DNA from: Actinomycetes bacterium
GTDB taxonomy: Bacteria; Actinomycetota; UBA4738; HRBIN12
Length of the DNA: 49,988 nt
Direction: 5' to 3'
Assembly (NCBI GenBank): GCA_021155985.1
Contig: JAJNBA010000007.1
Location: forward strand, 1-49,988
The number at the start of each line of letters is the position of its first letter. Positions within the stretch are counted from its first letter, which is position 1. Position numbers and translations under genes: made by a program. Shown here piece by piece: positions 32,533 to 40,882 of the stretch. The notes under the pieces were generated by a model. It worked only from the letters and a program-made list of their open reading frames with translations, did no database searches and was not told the DNA's origin.

Positions 32533-33861
32533 ATGAGCGAAGTCCAGCCGCTGTCCGCCGCCGAGATCGTCGAGAAGTCGAAGCGCTACACCCTCTACGA
32601 CTGGCAGGCCCAGTCGAAGGCTTCGCCGATCGCGGTGGATCGAGCCGAGGGCGTGTACTTCTGGGACGTCGAGGGCACGCGCTACCTCGACTTCAACTCA
32701 CAGTTGATGGGCGTGAACATCGGGCACGGAGACAAGCGCGTGGCCGATGCGATCGCGCGGCAGGCGGAGAAGCTCCCGTACATCTCGCCGTTCATGGCGT
32801 ACGAGACGCGCGCGCGGCTCGGAGAGAAGCTCGCCACGCTCTGGCCCGGCGACCTCGAGAAGACGTTCTTCACGCTCGGGGGCGCCGAGGCGAACGAGAA
32901 CGCGATCCGGATCGCGAAGGCGTTCACAGGGCGGCAGAAGATCCTGGCCCGGTACCGCTCGTACCACGGCGCCACCTACGCCACGATCAACCTCACCGGC
33001 GACCCACGCCGCTGGGCGAATGAGAACCCGCCGATGCCCGGGATCGTGCACGTGCTGGATCCGTACCGCGGGACGGTGCGTGGCATGGAGGACGCGGCCA
33101 CGGCCCTCGCCACGCTCGAGGAGACGATCGAGCTCGAGGGCCCGCAGACGATCGCGGCCTTCATCCTCGAAACCGTCACGGGTACGAACGGCATCCTGAT
33201 CCCGCCCGACGGCTACCTCGGGGGCGTCCGCGAGCTTTGCGACCGTCACGGCATCTTGTTCATCGCCGACGAGATCATGTGCGGGTTCGGACGAACGGGC
33301 GAGTGGTTCGCGGTGAACCACTACGACCTCGTGCCGGACCTGATGACGGCCGCCAAGGGTCTGACCTCGTCCTACCTGCCGCTCGGGGCCGTCGCCATCA
33401 AGCCCGAGATCGCCGCTCACTTCGAGGAGAACGTGTTCTACGGCGGGCTGACCTATAACTCCCACCCGTTGTCGTGCGCGGCGGCGATCGCCGCGATCCA
33501 GGTCCTCGAGGAGGACGATCTCGTCGGGAACGCGAAGCGGCTGGACCCGGTGATGCGCCGGCATCACGAGGAGCTGATGGCGAAGCACCCGAGCGTGGGC
33601 CGCGTCCGCAATATCGGCCTCTTCGGGATCGTCGAGCTCGTCAAGAACCGGGACACGATGGAGCCGCTCTCGCCCTTCAACGTCGTGAACGAGACGATGC
33701 AGGCCGTGAACAAGGCGCTGCTCGAGCGAGGCCTGTTCACGATGATCCGATTCAACGGCATCATGACGAACCCGCCGCTCTGCGTCACGGAGGAGCAGCT
33801 GGACGACGGGTTCGCGATCGTCGACGACGTCCTCGACATCGCCGACGCTGCGACCGGTTGA
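32533..33861 (+). CDS. class III PLP aminotransferase (taurine/omega-amino acid type)
   Basis: Predicted 442 residues; ATG 32533 has GAGGGAG upstream. Features: 'YTLYDWQAQSKASPIAVDRAEGVYFWD', 'FTLGGAEANENAIRIAKAF', 'YRSYHGATYATINLTGDPRRW', 'FIADEIMCGFGRTGEWF' (PLP Asp) and 'AAKGLTSSYLPLGAVAI' with PLP lysine K275. The N-terminus and 'TGDPRRW' resemble taurine:pyruvate or omega-amino acid transaminases. It is not a close copy of the two amine-block aminotransferases. The substrate is unproven. Confidence 0.9.
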   Translation: MSEVQPLSAAEIVEKSKRYTLYDWQAQSKASPIAVDRAEGVYFWDVEGTRYLDFNSQLMGVNIGHGDKRVADAIARQAEKLPYISPFMAYETRARLGEKLATLWPGDLEKTFFTLGGAEANENAIRIAKAFTGRQKILARYRSYHGATYATINLTGDPRRWANENPPMPGIVHVLDPYRGTVRGMEDAATALATLEETIELEGPQTIAAFILETVTGTNGILIPPDGYLGGVRELCDRHGILFIADEIMCGFGRTGEWFAVNHYDLVPDLMTAAKGLTSSYLPLGAVAIKPEIAAHFEENVFYGGLTYNSHPLSCAAAIAAIQVLEEDDLVGNAKRLDPVMRRHHEELMAKHPSVGRVRNIGLFGIVELVKNRDTMEPLSPFNVVNETMQAVNKALLERGLFTMIRFNGIMTNPPLCVTEEQLDDGFAIVDDVLDIADAATG

Positions 33862-33874
33862 CCGAGAGCTGCTT

Positions 33875-34198
33875 TCAGGCGCCGGTGGCCGCCCAGCGGT
33901 CGGCCCACGTGGCCAGGCCGTCGATCACCTTCGCGAGCTCGCGCCCCCGCTCCGTCAGGGAGTACTCGATCAGCACCGGTGTCGAGGGCGTGACCGCTCG
34001 CGTAAGGATGCCCGCCGACTCCAGATCCCGGAGTCGATCGGATAGCACGGTGTCGGAGATCTCCGGGATCGCCGTGCGCACGACCGAGTAGCGGCTTGGC
34101 CCACCGAGGAGCACCCACACGATCTGCGGCACCCAGCGTTGCCCGACGAGCTGGGCCGCACGCTGGAAGCTCTCGCAGACCGCGCGTTCCGTATCCAT
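33875..34198 (-). CDS. HxlR-family transcriptional regulator
   Basis: Predicted 107 residues, a winged-helix HxlR/MarR-like regulator: 'FQRAAQLVGQRWVPQIVWVLLGG', 'AIPEISDTVLSDRLRDLESAGILTR' (recognition helix) and 'EYSLTERGRELAKVI'. No Cys is seen in the DNA-binding domain, so a thiol redox switch is unlikely. It is divergent from the YceI-family gene and shares a 121-base region with an inverted repeat, so autoregulation and control of yceI are likely. ATG 34198 lies six bases after a TAAGAT box. Confidence 0.88.
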   Translation of the reverse strand: MDTERAVCESFQRAAQLVGQRWVPQIVWVLLGGPSRYSVVRTAIPEISDTVLSDRLRDLESAGILTRAVTPSTPVLIEYSLTERGRELAKVIDGLATWADRWAATGA

Positions 34199-34204
34199 AG
34201 CCGA

Positions 34205-34210
34205 ATCTTA
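34205..34210 (-). promoter_or_regulatory. leaderless -10 box for the HxlR gene
   Basis: TAAGAT on the minus strand, six bases before ATG 34198. It overlaps the left arm of the inverted repeat 34207-34237. Confidence 0.5.
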
Positions 34211-34237
34211 GCTGCTCAGGGCTTCTATGATGCTAAG
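34207..34237. promoter_or_regulatory. candidate HxlR operator
   Basis: CTTAGC (34207-34212) and GCTAAG (34232-34237) form an inverted repeat spaced by 19 bases. Between the arms lies TATGAT (34226-34231), a plausible rightward -10 box for the YceI gene. The left arm overlaps the HxlR -10 box. The arrangement fits autorepression plus control of the divergent gene. Confidence 0.5.
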
Positions 34238-34319
34238 GAATACAGAGTGACTCCCCGCCGTTCTGGGTACGAGACCGAGGACGTCCTCCGGCGTCCGTGC
34301 GAAGGGAGAGTGTTCTGCG

Positions 34320-34886
34320 ATGGCAGAAGCGACGAAGGAGATCGGGGGCCTCCCGTTGCCGCCCCCCGGCAAGTACGAGCTCGACATCGCCCACACGGCG
34401 GTGGAGTTCGTCGCCCGCCACATCCTCACGAGGGTTCGGGGCCGTTTCACGGAATTCTCGGGATGGATCGACGTCGCGGAGAACCCGGAAGAGTCCTCCG
34501 CCCACGTCGAGATCAAGACCGCGAGCATCCAGACCAACACGGAGCAGCGGGACGAGCACCTGAAGAGCGATGACTTCCTGAACGTCGAGCGGTGGCCCGT
34601 GATGACGTTCGCGAGCACCGCGGTGAGGCACACCGGGGGAGCCACGTTCGAGCTCGACGGGGAACTCACGATCCGTGACGTGACCCGTTCCGTGACGCTC
34701 ATCGGTGAGTATCTCGGGACCGAGACGAACCCCTACGGGAAGACCGTCTTGGCCGCGACCGCGAAGACGACGCTCGAGCGCGAGGACTGGAACGTGAACT
34801 GGAACATGGTCCTCGAGACCGGCGGCTTCCTCGTCGGCAAGACGGTCGACCTCGAGATCGAGGTCGAAGCGCTGAAGACCGGCTGA
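34320..34886 (+). CDS. YceI-family lipocalin-fold protein
   Basis: Predicted 188 residues, full family length. YceI signatures: 'GKYELDIAHTAVEFVARHILTRVRGRFTEFSG', 'VEIKTASIQTNTEQRDEHLKSDDFLNVERWPVMTF' and 'LTIRDVTRSVTLIGEYLG'. YceI proteins have a beta-barrel that binds isoprenoids or fatty-acid-like ligands. No signal peptide is visible, so it is probably cytoplasmic. GGGAGAG lies upstream of ATG 34320. It is likely controlled by the divergent HxlR regulator, and a strong hairpin follows the stop. Confidence 0.92.
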   Translation: MAEATKEIGGLPLPPPGKYELDIAHTAVEFVARHILTRVRGRFTEFSGWIDVAENPEESSAHVEIKTASIQTNTEQRDEHLKSDDFLNVERWPVMTFASTAVRHTGGATFELDGELTIRDVTRSVTLIGEYLGTETNPYGKTVLAATAKTTLEREDWNVNWNMVLETGGFLVGKTVDLEIEVEALKTG

Positions 34887-34896
34887 GACCGTTGCG

Positions 34897-35505
34897 TCAC
34901 GGGGGCGTCGGGAACGGTCCCGACGCCCCCGGTTCGTACGAGATGAGCTCGAAGGCTCGGTCGTAGCGGACGACGACGTCGTCCGCCACCCAGAGATCGC
35001 TCGACCAGTCGGTCGCGAGCGCGGTGTAGCGCCATCGAGCCGCGAGGAACGTGCCGGTCGGCGTCTCGACCGATTCGCGTCGGATCAGCTCGTACCGTTG
35101 CCGCATCGGAACCGGTTCGACGGTGACGGGCTCGAGGAAGAGGACGTCGATCTCGCTGGTCCCCTCCAATCGTTGCGCCGTGATCGCGTTGAAGGCGGGC
35201 GAGAGGTAGTCCAGGTGCATCTCCGGTCCCCACGCCATCTCGACCTTCTGCCCGTCTCGGACACCTTCGAGTGAGTCCCCGCGCGCCTCGAGGAGGGTCG
35301 CGTGCGATCCGGTCTCGATCCTCGTCCGGACGATCCGCCACGAGGCGTCGACCACGACGTCGACCGTCTCTCGATGGAGCGTGGGCTCACCGCGCTCGAT
35401 CTCGGAGACGTACCGCCAACCCATCGGGCCGGGGGCGCAGCGGAAGTCCTCCGTCCCGACGACGTCACCGCCCCGCCCGCGCACCGAGTACCGGCCGCTC
35501 GGCAC
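34897..35505 (-). CDS. hypothetical protein next to acyl-CoA dehydrogenase
   Basis: Predicted 202 residues from GTG 35505, one base after the acyl-CoA dehydrogenase stop, so the two are co-transcribed. No signal peptide or membrane segment. The sequence suggests a beta-rich fold (alternating 'RYSVRGRGGDVVGTEDFRC', 'ETVDVVVDASWRIVRTRIETG', 'FLAARWRYTALATDWSSDLWVADDVVVRYDRAFELI'), like proteins that bind lipid or glycolipid. I do not recognise a named family. Its 3' codons contain the hairpin that ends the YceI transcript. Confidence 0.72.
   Translation of the reverse strand: MPSGRYSVRGRGGDVVGTEDFRCAPGPMGWRYVSEIERGEPTLHRETVDVVVDASWRIVRTRIETGSHATLLEARGDSLEGVRDGQKVEMAWGPEMHLDYLSPAFNAITAQRLEGTSEIDVLFLEPVTVEPVPMRQRYELIRRESVETPTGTFLAARWRYTALATDWSSDLWVADDVVVRYDRAFELISYEPGASGPFPTPP
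34900..34931. terminator. strong hairpin terminator after the YceI gene
   Basis: A perfect 14-bp GC-rich stem (CGGGGGCGTCGGGA and its complement, 34900-34913 with 34918-34931) around loop ACGG, starting 14 bases after the YceI stop. It lies inside the last codons of the convergent gene (encoding PGASGPFPTPP), so it may serve both genes. Confidence 0.7.
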
Positions 35506-35506
35506 G

Positions 35507-36664
35507 TCAGACCTGCGGCTGGAGCCCGAGGTCCCGCGCGATCACCAGGCGGAGGATCTCACTCGTGCCCTCGCCGATCTCGAGCACCTTCGCGTCGCGG
35601 TACGCACGGGCGACCGGGAACTCCTCCGTGTAGCCGTAGCCGCCGTGCACTTGGATCGCCTCGCGCGCCACGTCGACGGCGGTCTCGCTCGCGCGGAGCT
35701 TCGCGATCGCGGCCTCCGTGGTGTACGGCTGTCCCCGATCCTTCAGCCAGGCCGCCCGGTACGTCAGCAGTCGCGACGCCTCGATCGCGGCGCGCATGTC
35801 GGCGAGCTTGAACGCGATCGCCTCGTAGTTCCCGATCGGCCGTCCGAATGCTTCACGATCCTTCGCGTAGCGCACGCTGGCATCGAGGCACCCCTGGGCG
35901 AGCCCTACCGAGAGCGCCGCGATCGAGATCCGCCCGTCGTCCAGTGCCGCGAGGCACTGCGCAAGGCCTCTCCCACGCTCCCCGAGGAGGTGATCCTCGG
36001 GGACCCGGCATCCCTCGAACGAGAGCTCGTGGGTGTCGCTCGATCGCCACCCCAGCTTCCGGTAGGGGGCACCGACCGAGAACCCGGGCGCGTCGGCCGG
36101 CACGACGATCGTGGAGACGCCGTTGGCTCCCGCATCGTCTCCCGTGCGACACGCCACCACCACGAACCCGGTGATCGGGGTCCCGCTGTTCGTGATGAAC
36201 GACTTCGATCCGTCGATCACCCAGCTCCCGGCGTCGAGTCGGGCTTTCGTCCGGAGCGCGGCGGCGTCCGATCCGCTCCCCGGCTCCGTGAGGCCGAACC
36301 CCGCGAGCATCTCGCCCGCGGCGATCGGGGGAAGCCACCGCTGCCGCTGCTCGGTGCTCCCGTAGCGCGCGATCATCCCCGCGGCCAGTCCCGACGCGAC
36401 CGAGACCGTGACCGCGACGCTCGCGTCGGCCCTGCCCAGCTCCTCGATCACGAGCGCCCAGGTGACGGCGTCCGCTCCGAGGCCCCCGTGCTCCTCGGGG
36501 ATCGGAACACCGCAGATCCCGAGCTCGCCCAGCTTCTTCACGATGTCGAGGGGGAGCTCCTCGTGCTCGTCGCGCTCGCCGGCGCCCGGCGCGATCTCCT
36601 GGGTGGCGAATTCCCGGACGAGATCGCGGACCTGCTGCTGCTCCGGCGTCAGCTCGAACTCCAT
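35507..36664 (-). CDS. acyl-CoA dehydrogenase
   Basis: Predicted 385 residues from ATG 36664 (MEFELTPEQQQ); the longer track start is unsupported. Typical motifs: FAD site 'GFGLTEPGSGSDAAALRTKA', 'FITNSGTPITGFVVV', 'DREAFGRPIGNYEAIAFKLADM', 'IQVHGGYGYTEEFPVARAYRDAKV', and the catalytic Glu region 'IGEGTSEILRLVIARDL'. It performs flavin-dependent alpha,beta-desaturation of an acyl-CoA. A TACTCT box six bases before the ATG suggests a leaderless mRNA. It probably works with the thiolase-like/DUF35/acyl-CoA synthetase genes some 2 kb away. Confidence 0.93.
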   Translation of the reverse strand: MEFELTPEQQQVRDLVREFATQEIAPGAGERDEHEELPLDIVKKLGELGICGVPIPEEHGGLGADAVTWALVIEELGRADASVAVTVSVASGLAAGMIARYGSTEQRQRWLPPIAAGEMLAGFGLTEPGSGSDAAALRTKARLDAGSWVIDGSKSFITNSGTPITGFVVVACRTGDDAGANGVSTIVVPADAPGFSVGAPYRKLGWRSSDTHELSFEGCRVPEDHLLGERGRGLAQCLAALDDGRISIAALSVGLAQGCLDASVRYAKDREAFGRPIGNYEAIAFKLADMRAAIEASRLLTYRAAWLKDRGQPYTTEAAIAKLRASETAVDVAREAIQVHGGYGYTEEFPVARAYRDAKVLEIGEGTSEILRLVIARDLGLQPQV

Positions 36665-36670
36665 CGGTCG

Positions 36671-36676
36671 AGAGTA
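36671..36676 (-). promoter_or_regulatory. leaderless -10 box for the acyl-CoA dehydrogenase operon
   Basis: TACTCT on the minus strand, six bases before ATG 36664; no Shine-Dalgarno sequence. Confidence 0.5.
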
Positions 36677-36717
36677 CCGACTTCCGGTATGGAGCCCCAT
36701 GCGAGAGGATGATGTCG

Positions 36718-38685
36718 ATGAGCGATGTCGTGACCGTCGACCCTCTCGAAGCGGGACGGGAGGCCTACGCGCGCCGGGCGTGGCCGGAGGCCCACCGGCT
36801 GCTGCAGGAGGCGGATCGACACGGTGTGCTCGAGCCCGAGGACCTCGAGGCGCTCGCGAAGTCGGCCTGGTGGATCGGCCTCTCGACGGAGTCGATCGCC
36901 GCGTTCGAGCGGGCCTACGCGCTCCACCTCGAGCGAGGGAGCCGGTCGAAGGCCGCGATGATGGCGCTCACCCTGCGCCGGGAGTACGGCGCGAGGCTCG
37001 CCGGCTCCGTCGGGCAGGCATGGCTGCATCGCGCCGAGCATCTCCTCGAAGGAGAGCCGGAAGCCGTGGCGCACGGGTACCTCGAGATCGCGCGGCGTGA
37101 GCTCGCGTTCGACCGCGGAGACATCGACGAGGCGTTGCTGCACCTGGATCGCGCCAAGGAGATCGCGTCGCGCCTGGACGACGCCGACCTCCCCGTCTGG
37201 GAGGCGCTCAGCCGCGCCGAGGTGTTGGGCACTTCCGGACGGCTCGACGAGGCGTTCGGCTTGATGGAAGGTGCGGCGGCGGTCGCGGTCGGCGGGGAGC
37301 TGGGCGCGTTCACCACCGGCGCGGTGTTCTGCTCGGTGATGTCCGTGTGCCGCGAGACCGCTGACTATCGGCGTGGCAGCGAGTGGGCCGATGTCTCAAA
37401 GCGCTGGTGCGAGCGCCAGGACATCACGGGCTTCCCGGGCATCTGCCGAGTGCATCGGGCTGAGTTCATGCGGCTCACGGGCGCCTGGGCCGACGCGGCG
37501 TCGGAGGCGCAGCTGGCCTCGGAGGAGCTGCAACACTTCCATCCAGCGGCCGCAGGCGCAGCGTTCCACGAGCTCGGGGAGATCCGCGTGCGGCTCGGTG
37601 ACCTGGAGGGCGCGGATGAGGCCTTCGCACAAGCGCGAGCGCTCGGCGCCGAGCCGCAGCCGGGAACGGCGCTCCTCCTCGTGGCCCGCGGGCGGACGGA
37701 CGCCGCGGCGGCGTCGATCAAGGGGAGTCTCGAGGAGATCACGTGGCACAAGCTTGCTCGAGCACGGCTGCTCCCCGCACAGACCGAGATCGCGAAGGCG
37801 CTCCGCGATACCCGGACGGCGGAGGCTGCCGCGGCCGAGCTCGAGGAGATCGCCCGGGAGTTCGGGACGGCGGCGATCCGCGCCTCAGCGGCGTACGCGG
37901 CCGGGATCGTCGCGCTGCTTCGGGACGATCCGTCGCTGGCGCTCACACGGGCCCGCGAGGCACGGCGACTCTGGCGCGAGATCGATGCGCCGTACGAGGC
38001 GGCGATCTCTACCCTTCTGCTCGCCGAGGCACGGACCGCGGCCGGGGAGATCGAAGCGGCCAGGCTCGAGCTCGAAGCAGCCCGCACAACGTTCGAGCGG
38101 CTCGGCGCGAAACCGGACATGGCCCGCACGGATGCCCTCTTGGCTCGGCCCGCGAATCCCACGGGCGCGCGGGAGGTGCGCACGTTCATGTTCACGGACA
38201 TCGTGGGCTCCACGGCCCTGGTCGAGGCGATCGGAGACAACGCCTGGCACGACCTCCTCCACTGGCATGACGAAGCGCTCCGCCGTTCGATCGTCGCCAG
38301 CGGCGGCGAGGAGGTCCACCGGACCGGTGACGGCTTCTTCGTGGCGTTCTCCGACCCGCGCTCGGCGCTGGCCTGCGCCACGGAGATTCAGCGAGCGCTG
38401 GCGGATCACCGTCGGGACCACGGGTTCGCCCCGCAGGTCCGGATCGGAGTCCATGCGGCGGAGGCGACCCGGGCCCGAGGTGATTACGAAGGGGCGGGCG
38501 TCCACGCGGCCGCCCGGATCGCTGCGCTCGCACAGGGCGGCGAGGTGCTGGCCAGCGTCGAGACTCTCGATGCCCTTGGCGACGGTATCGGGGGTGTGGT
38601 CACGGACGAGCCTCGTGAGGTCTCGCTGAAGGGCTTGGCCAAGCCGGTCAGGGTCGTCGCGGTCGACTGGCGCTCGCCCGCCTAG
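36718..38685 (+). CDS. TPR-repeat protein with C-terminal class III nucleotide cyclase domain
   Basis: Predicted 655 residues from ATG 36718 (AGAGGA at good spacing; in-frame ATGs at 36709 and 36712 are alternatives). Residues 1 to about 470 are helical hairpins of TPR type ('ARRAWPEAHRLLQEADRHG', 'DRGDIDEALLHLDRAKEIA', 'FHELGEIRVRLGDLEGADEAFAQA'). From about 485 there is a cyclase homology domain: 'FMFTDIVGSTALVEAIGD' and 'VHRTGDGFFVAF' keep both metal Asps. The transition-state Asn in the usual NxxxR motif is His ('GVHAAARI'). Activity may therefore be reduced or altered. It converges on the DUF35 gene, sharing the sequence CTAG as both stops. Confidence 0.88.
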   Translation: MSDVVTVDPLEAGREAYARRAWPEAHRLLQEADRHGVLEPEDLEALAKSAWWIGLSTESIAAFERAYALHLERGSRSKAAMMALTLRREYGARLAGSVGQAWLHRAEHLLEGEPEAVAHGYLEIARRELAFDRGDIDEALLHLDRAKEIASRLDDADLPVWEALSRAEVLGTSGRLDEAFGLMEGAAAVAVGGELGAFTTGAVFCSVMSVCRETADYRRGSEWADVSKRWCERQDITGFPGICRVHRAEFMRLTGAWADAASEAQLASEELQHFHPAAAGAAFHELGEIRVRLGDLEGADEAFAQARALGAEPQPGTALLLVARGRTDAAAASIKGSLEEITWHKLARARLLPAQTEIAKALRDTRTAEAAAAELEEIAREFGTAAIRASAAYAAGIVALLRDDPSLALTRAREARRLWREIDAPYEAAISTLLLAEARTAAGEIEAARLELEAARTTFERLGAKPDMARTDALLARPANPTGAREVRTFMFTDIVGSTALVEAIGDNAWHDLLHWHDEALRRSIVASGGEEVHRTGDGFFVAFSDPRSALACATEIQRALADHRRDHGFAPQVRIGVHAAEATRARGDYEGAGVHAAARIAALAQGGEVLASVETLDALGDGIGGVVTDEPREVSLKGLAKPVRVVAVDWRSPA

Positions 38686-39134
38686 GGACCGGCACCATCC
38701 GCCACCGGCGCGAAGCCCTCCACGTCCAGCATCGAGCCCTCGCGGGGCGATGTGAACACGGCGCGCACCCGCTCGCCGATCGCGGGCTCGCCGCCGGTGT
38801 GCAGCAACCGATGGAGCAGCACGGTGTCGGCGCCGTCCAGCCGCACGAGCCCGTAGGTGACCGGCCGTTCGAGCGGTTGATCGTCGACGTCTACACGGAC
38901 GAGGGTCCACGAGACCAGCTCCCCCTCGGGCCCGCACTCGAGCGAGGGCTCGAGCTCGGCGAGGCATCGCTCGCAGAAGATCCTGGCGGGCACAGAGGTC
39001 ACGCCGCAGTCCTCACATCGTGATCCGAGGAACACCGCACGATCCCGGAGCCCCTCGAAGAAGGCGGTGTTCCCCACGCCGGGCGTGTAGCGGAAGGAGA
39101 CCGAGAGCTCACCCGGGATCTTCGTGGGGCTCAC
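38682..39134 (-). CDS. DUF35 Zn-ribbon/OB-fold protein
   Basis: Predicted 150 residues. Residues 30-60 hold a rubredoxin-like zinc ribbon, 'CEDCGVTSVPARIFCERC'. An OB-fold follows ('GELVSWTLVRVDVDDQPLERPVTYGLVRLDG', 'GERVRAVFTSPREGSMLDVEGFAPV'). DUF35 proteins bind and activate thiolase-superfamily partners (acyl-CoA acetyltransferases, or ChsH2 with the retro-aldolase Ltp2). ATG 39134 overlaps the stop of the upstream thiolase-like gene (ATGA), which supports a complex of the two. Confidence 0.88.
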   Translation of the reverse strand: MSPTKIPGELSVSFRYTPGVGNTAFFEGLRDRAVFLGSRCEDCGVTSVPARIFCERCLAELEPSLECGPEGELVSWTLVRVDVDDQPLERPVTYGLVRLDGADTVLLHRLLHTGGEPAIGERVRAVFTSPREGSMLDVEGFAPVADGAGP

Positions 39135-40882
39135 GGAGCGATCTCCACGGGGAGTTCCACCGCCGCGACGGCCACCAGCTCACGGCGGAGCTCGGGCTCG
39201 AGTGGCCGGAAATACTCGATATCCAGGATCGACCCGACGCGCTCGCCGGCCGGCTTCCACACCGCTTCGACCTGCATCCCGGCACGCACGTCGTCGGGAG
39301 CGACCTCGCCCACGAGGTGGAGGAAGCCGCCCTCGCTCGTGCCGTCGAGCCGGATCACCGCCGGGATCTGCGGCTCGTCGAGCGGTCGCATGTCCCAGGT
39401 GACATGACAGATCGAGAACGTCTCCACCGTGCCGGTGTGCGGCACCTCGGTCCAGCCGTCCGTTGGCCGGAAGCATCGCTCGCAGAACTTGCGCGCGGGC
39501 ACCAGCGTCCGGCCACACGAGATGCAGGTCGTCGCGAGGATCCGTTGTTCGCGCAGGCCGTCCAGGACCGCACCGATCGCCTCACCGGGGTCCCACTCGT
39601 AGCGGGTGTCGAGCCGTTGCTCGACGGCCCCCGTCGCGGAGCGGAACTCCTGATCGGACAGGGACGTGGCGCGCGGCGCGAACGGCGGCGACTGCGTGGC
39701 CGTCGCGAGCGGTCCCCCACCGTTGCCCATCACCACCACGGTCCCGACCTGCATCAGGTCACCCCAGGCTTGGGCGACGCCGCGCTCCGGCGTTCCCGGG
39801 ACCTGGCGCGCGCCGGCCTCGCCTCGGAGCTGCCAGAAGAGCTCGGCGATCTTCATCAGCCCGGCAGCGGCGATCGGGTTCCCGACCCCGAGCAGACCGC
39901 CGGAAGGACAGCACGGGAGGTCCCCGTCCCGGGCGGTCACGCCGTCCGCGGCGGCCTCGGGCGCCTTCCCCCGGTCGAAGAGCAGCAGGCCTTCGAGGTG
40001 GTGCAGCTCCTTGTAGTCGAACGGGTCGTAGGGCTCGGCGACCTGGATCTCCTTCCGCGGCTCGTTCACGCCGGCCATCCCGTAGGCCATGCGCGCGGCG
40101 TTCTCGACGTACTCCGGGTACGCGAGGTCCCGGTTCGTCCAGTAGGTCGTGTCGAGGTTCCAGCCGACGCCCTGGATCCAGACGGGGCGGTCGGTGAGCC
40201 GTTTCGCCGCGTCCTCCGAGGCCATCACGATCGCGACGGCGCCGTCGGAGATCGGCGAGACGTCGAGGCGCTGCACCGGCCAGGCGAGGGTCTCGCTCCC
40301 CAGCACGTCTTCCACGGTGATGTCGGCCTGCCCCAGCAGCGCGGCGGGGTGTTCGGCCGCGTTGCGCTTGTTCTTCACCGCCACCTGGGCGATGTCGCGT
40401 TTGTCGAGACCGTAGGCCTGCATGTATCGCTGCATCTCCAGCGCGAAGATCCAGAGCAGGTTGGGTCCCAGTGGACGTTCCAGGATGTTGTCGAAGATCG
40501 TGAGGAACGCGCCCTGCGGATGGGGCTGGCAGGAGGACATCTTCTCCTCCGCGACGCACACCACCACGTCGGCCAGCCCGGAGGCGACGGTGTACCAGCC
40601 CTGGATCGCCGTGAAGACGCCGCTGCCACCGCCGACGTAGGTGCGCATGTACGGCTTGGCCCAGGCGCCGGCGCCGTCGGCGAGGTAGTCACCCTTGCGG
40701 TGGACGCCGTCGAAGGCGTCGGGCGCGCTCGTCAGGCAGACCGCGTCGACGTCATCGAGCTTGAGCTCGCACGAGGCGAGCGCCTCCCTCGTCGCGATCC
40801 ACGAGAGCTCCTTGCCCGTCTCCTGCGCGCGCCGGACGAACCGCGACATCCCGGCGCCGACGACGGCGACGCGAGGGCTCAT
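39131..40882 (-). CDS. thiolase-like enzyme fused to a C-terminal DUF35 domain
   Basis: Predicted 583 residues from ATG 40882 (ATGA with the upstream gene). Residues 1 to about 420 are an SCP2/lipid-transfer-type thiolase fold ('PRVAVVGAGMSRFVRRAQETG', 'PISDGAVAIVMASEDAAK', 'GGLLGVGNPIAAAGLMKIAELF'). The nucleophilic Cys motif is absent: the region reads 'YVGGGSGVFTAIQ'. The GHPxGA motif is 'GNPIAAA'. From about 455 a DUF35 domain follows with zinc ribbon 'CISCGRTLVPARKFCERC'. This resembles the Ltp2-ChsH2 aldolase pair in one chain, so retro-aldol or other acyl-CoA C-C chemistry is more likely than classical thiolysis. Confidence 0.85.
   Translation of the reverse strand: MSPRVAVVGAGMSRFVRRAQETGKELSWIATREALASCELKLDDVDAVCLTSAPDAFDGVHRKGDYLADGAGAWAKPYMRTYVGGGSGVFTAIQGWYTVASGLADVVVCVAEEKMSSCQPHPQGAFLTIFDNILERPLGPNLLWIFALEMQRYMQAYGLDKRDIAQVAVKNKRNAAEHPAALLGQADITVEDVLGSETLAWPVQRLDVSPISDGAVAIVMASEDAAKRLTDRPVWIQGVGWNLDTTYWTNRDLAYPEYVENAARMAYGMAGVNEPRKEIQVAEPYDPFDYKELHHLEGLLLFDRGKAPEAAADGVTARDGDLPCCPSGGLLGVGNPIAAAGLMKIAELFWQLRGEAGARQVPGTPERGVAQAWGDLMQVGTVVVMGNGGGPLATATQSPPFAPRATSLSDQEFRSATGAVEQRLDTRYEWDPGEAIGAVLDGLREQRILATTCISCGRTLVPARKFCERCFRPTDGWTEVPHTGTVETFSICHVTWDMRPLDEPQIPAVIRLDGTSEGGFLHLVGEVAPDDVRAGMQVEAVWKPAGERVGSILDIEYFRPLEPELRRELVAVAAVELPVEIAP

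Noticed and set aside
38682-38685. CTAG shared as stop codons of two convergent genes
   Set aside because: A real overlap, but simple convergence in a compact genome explains it; no further function is needed.
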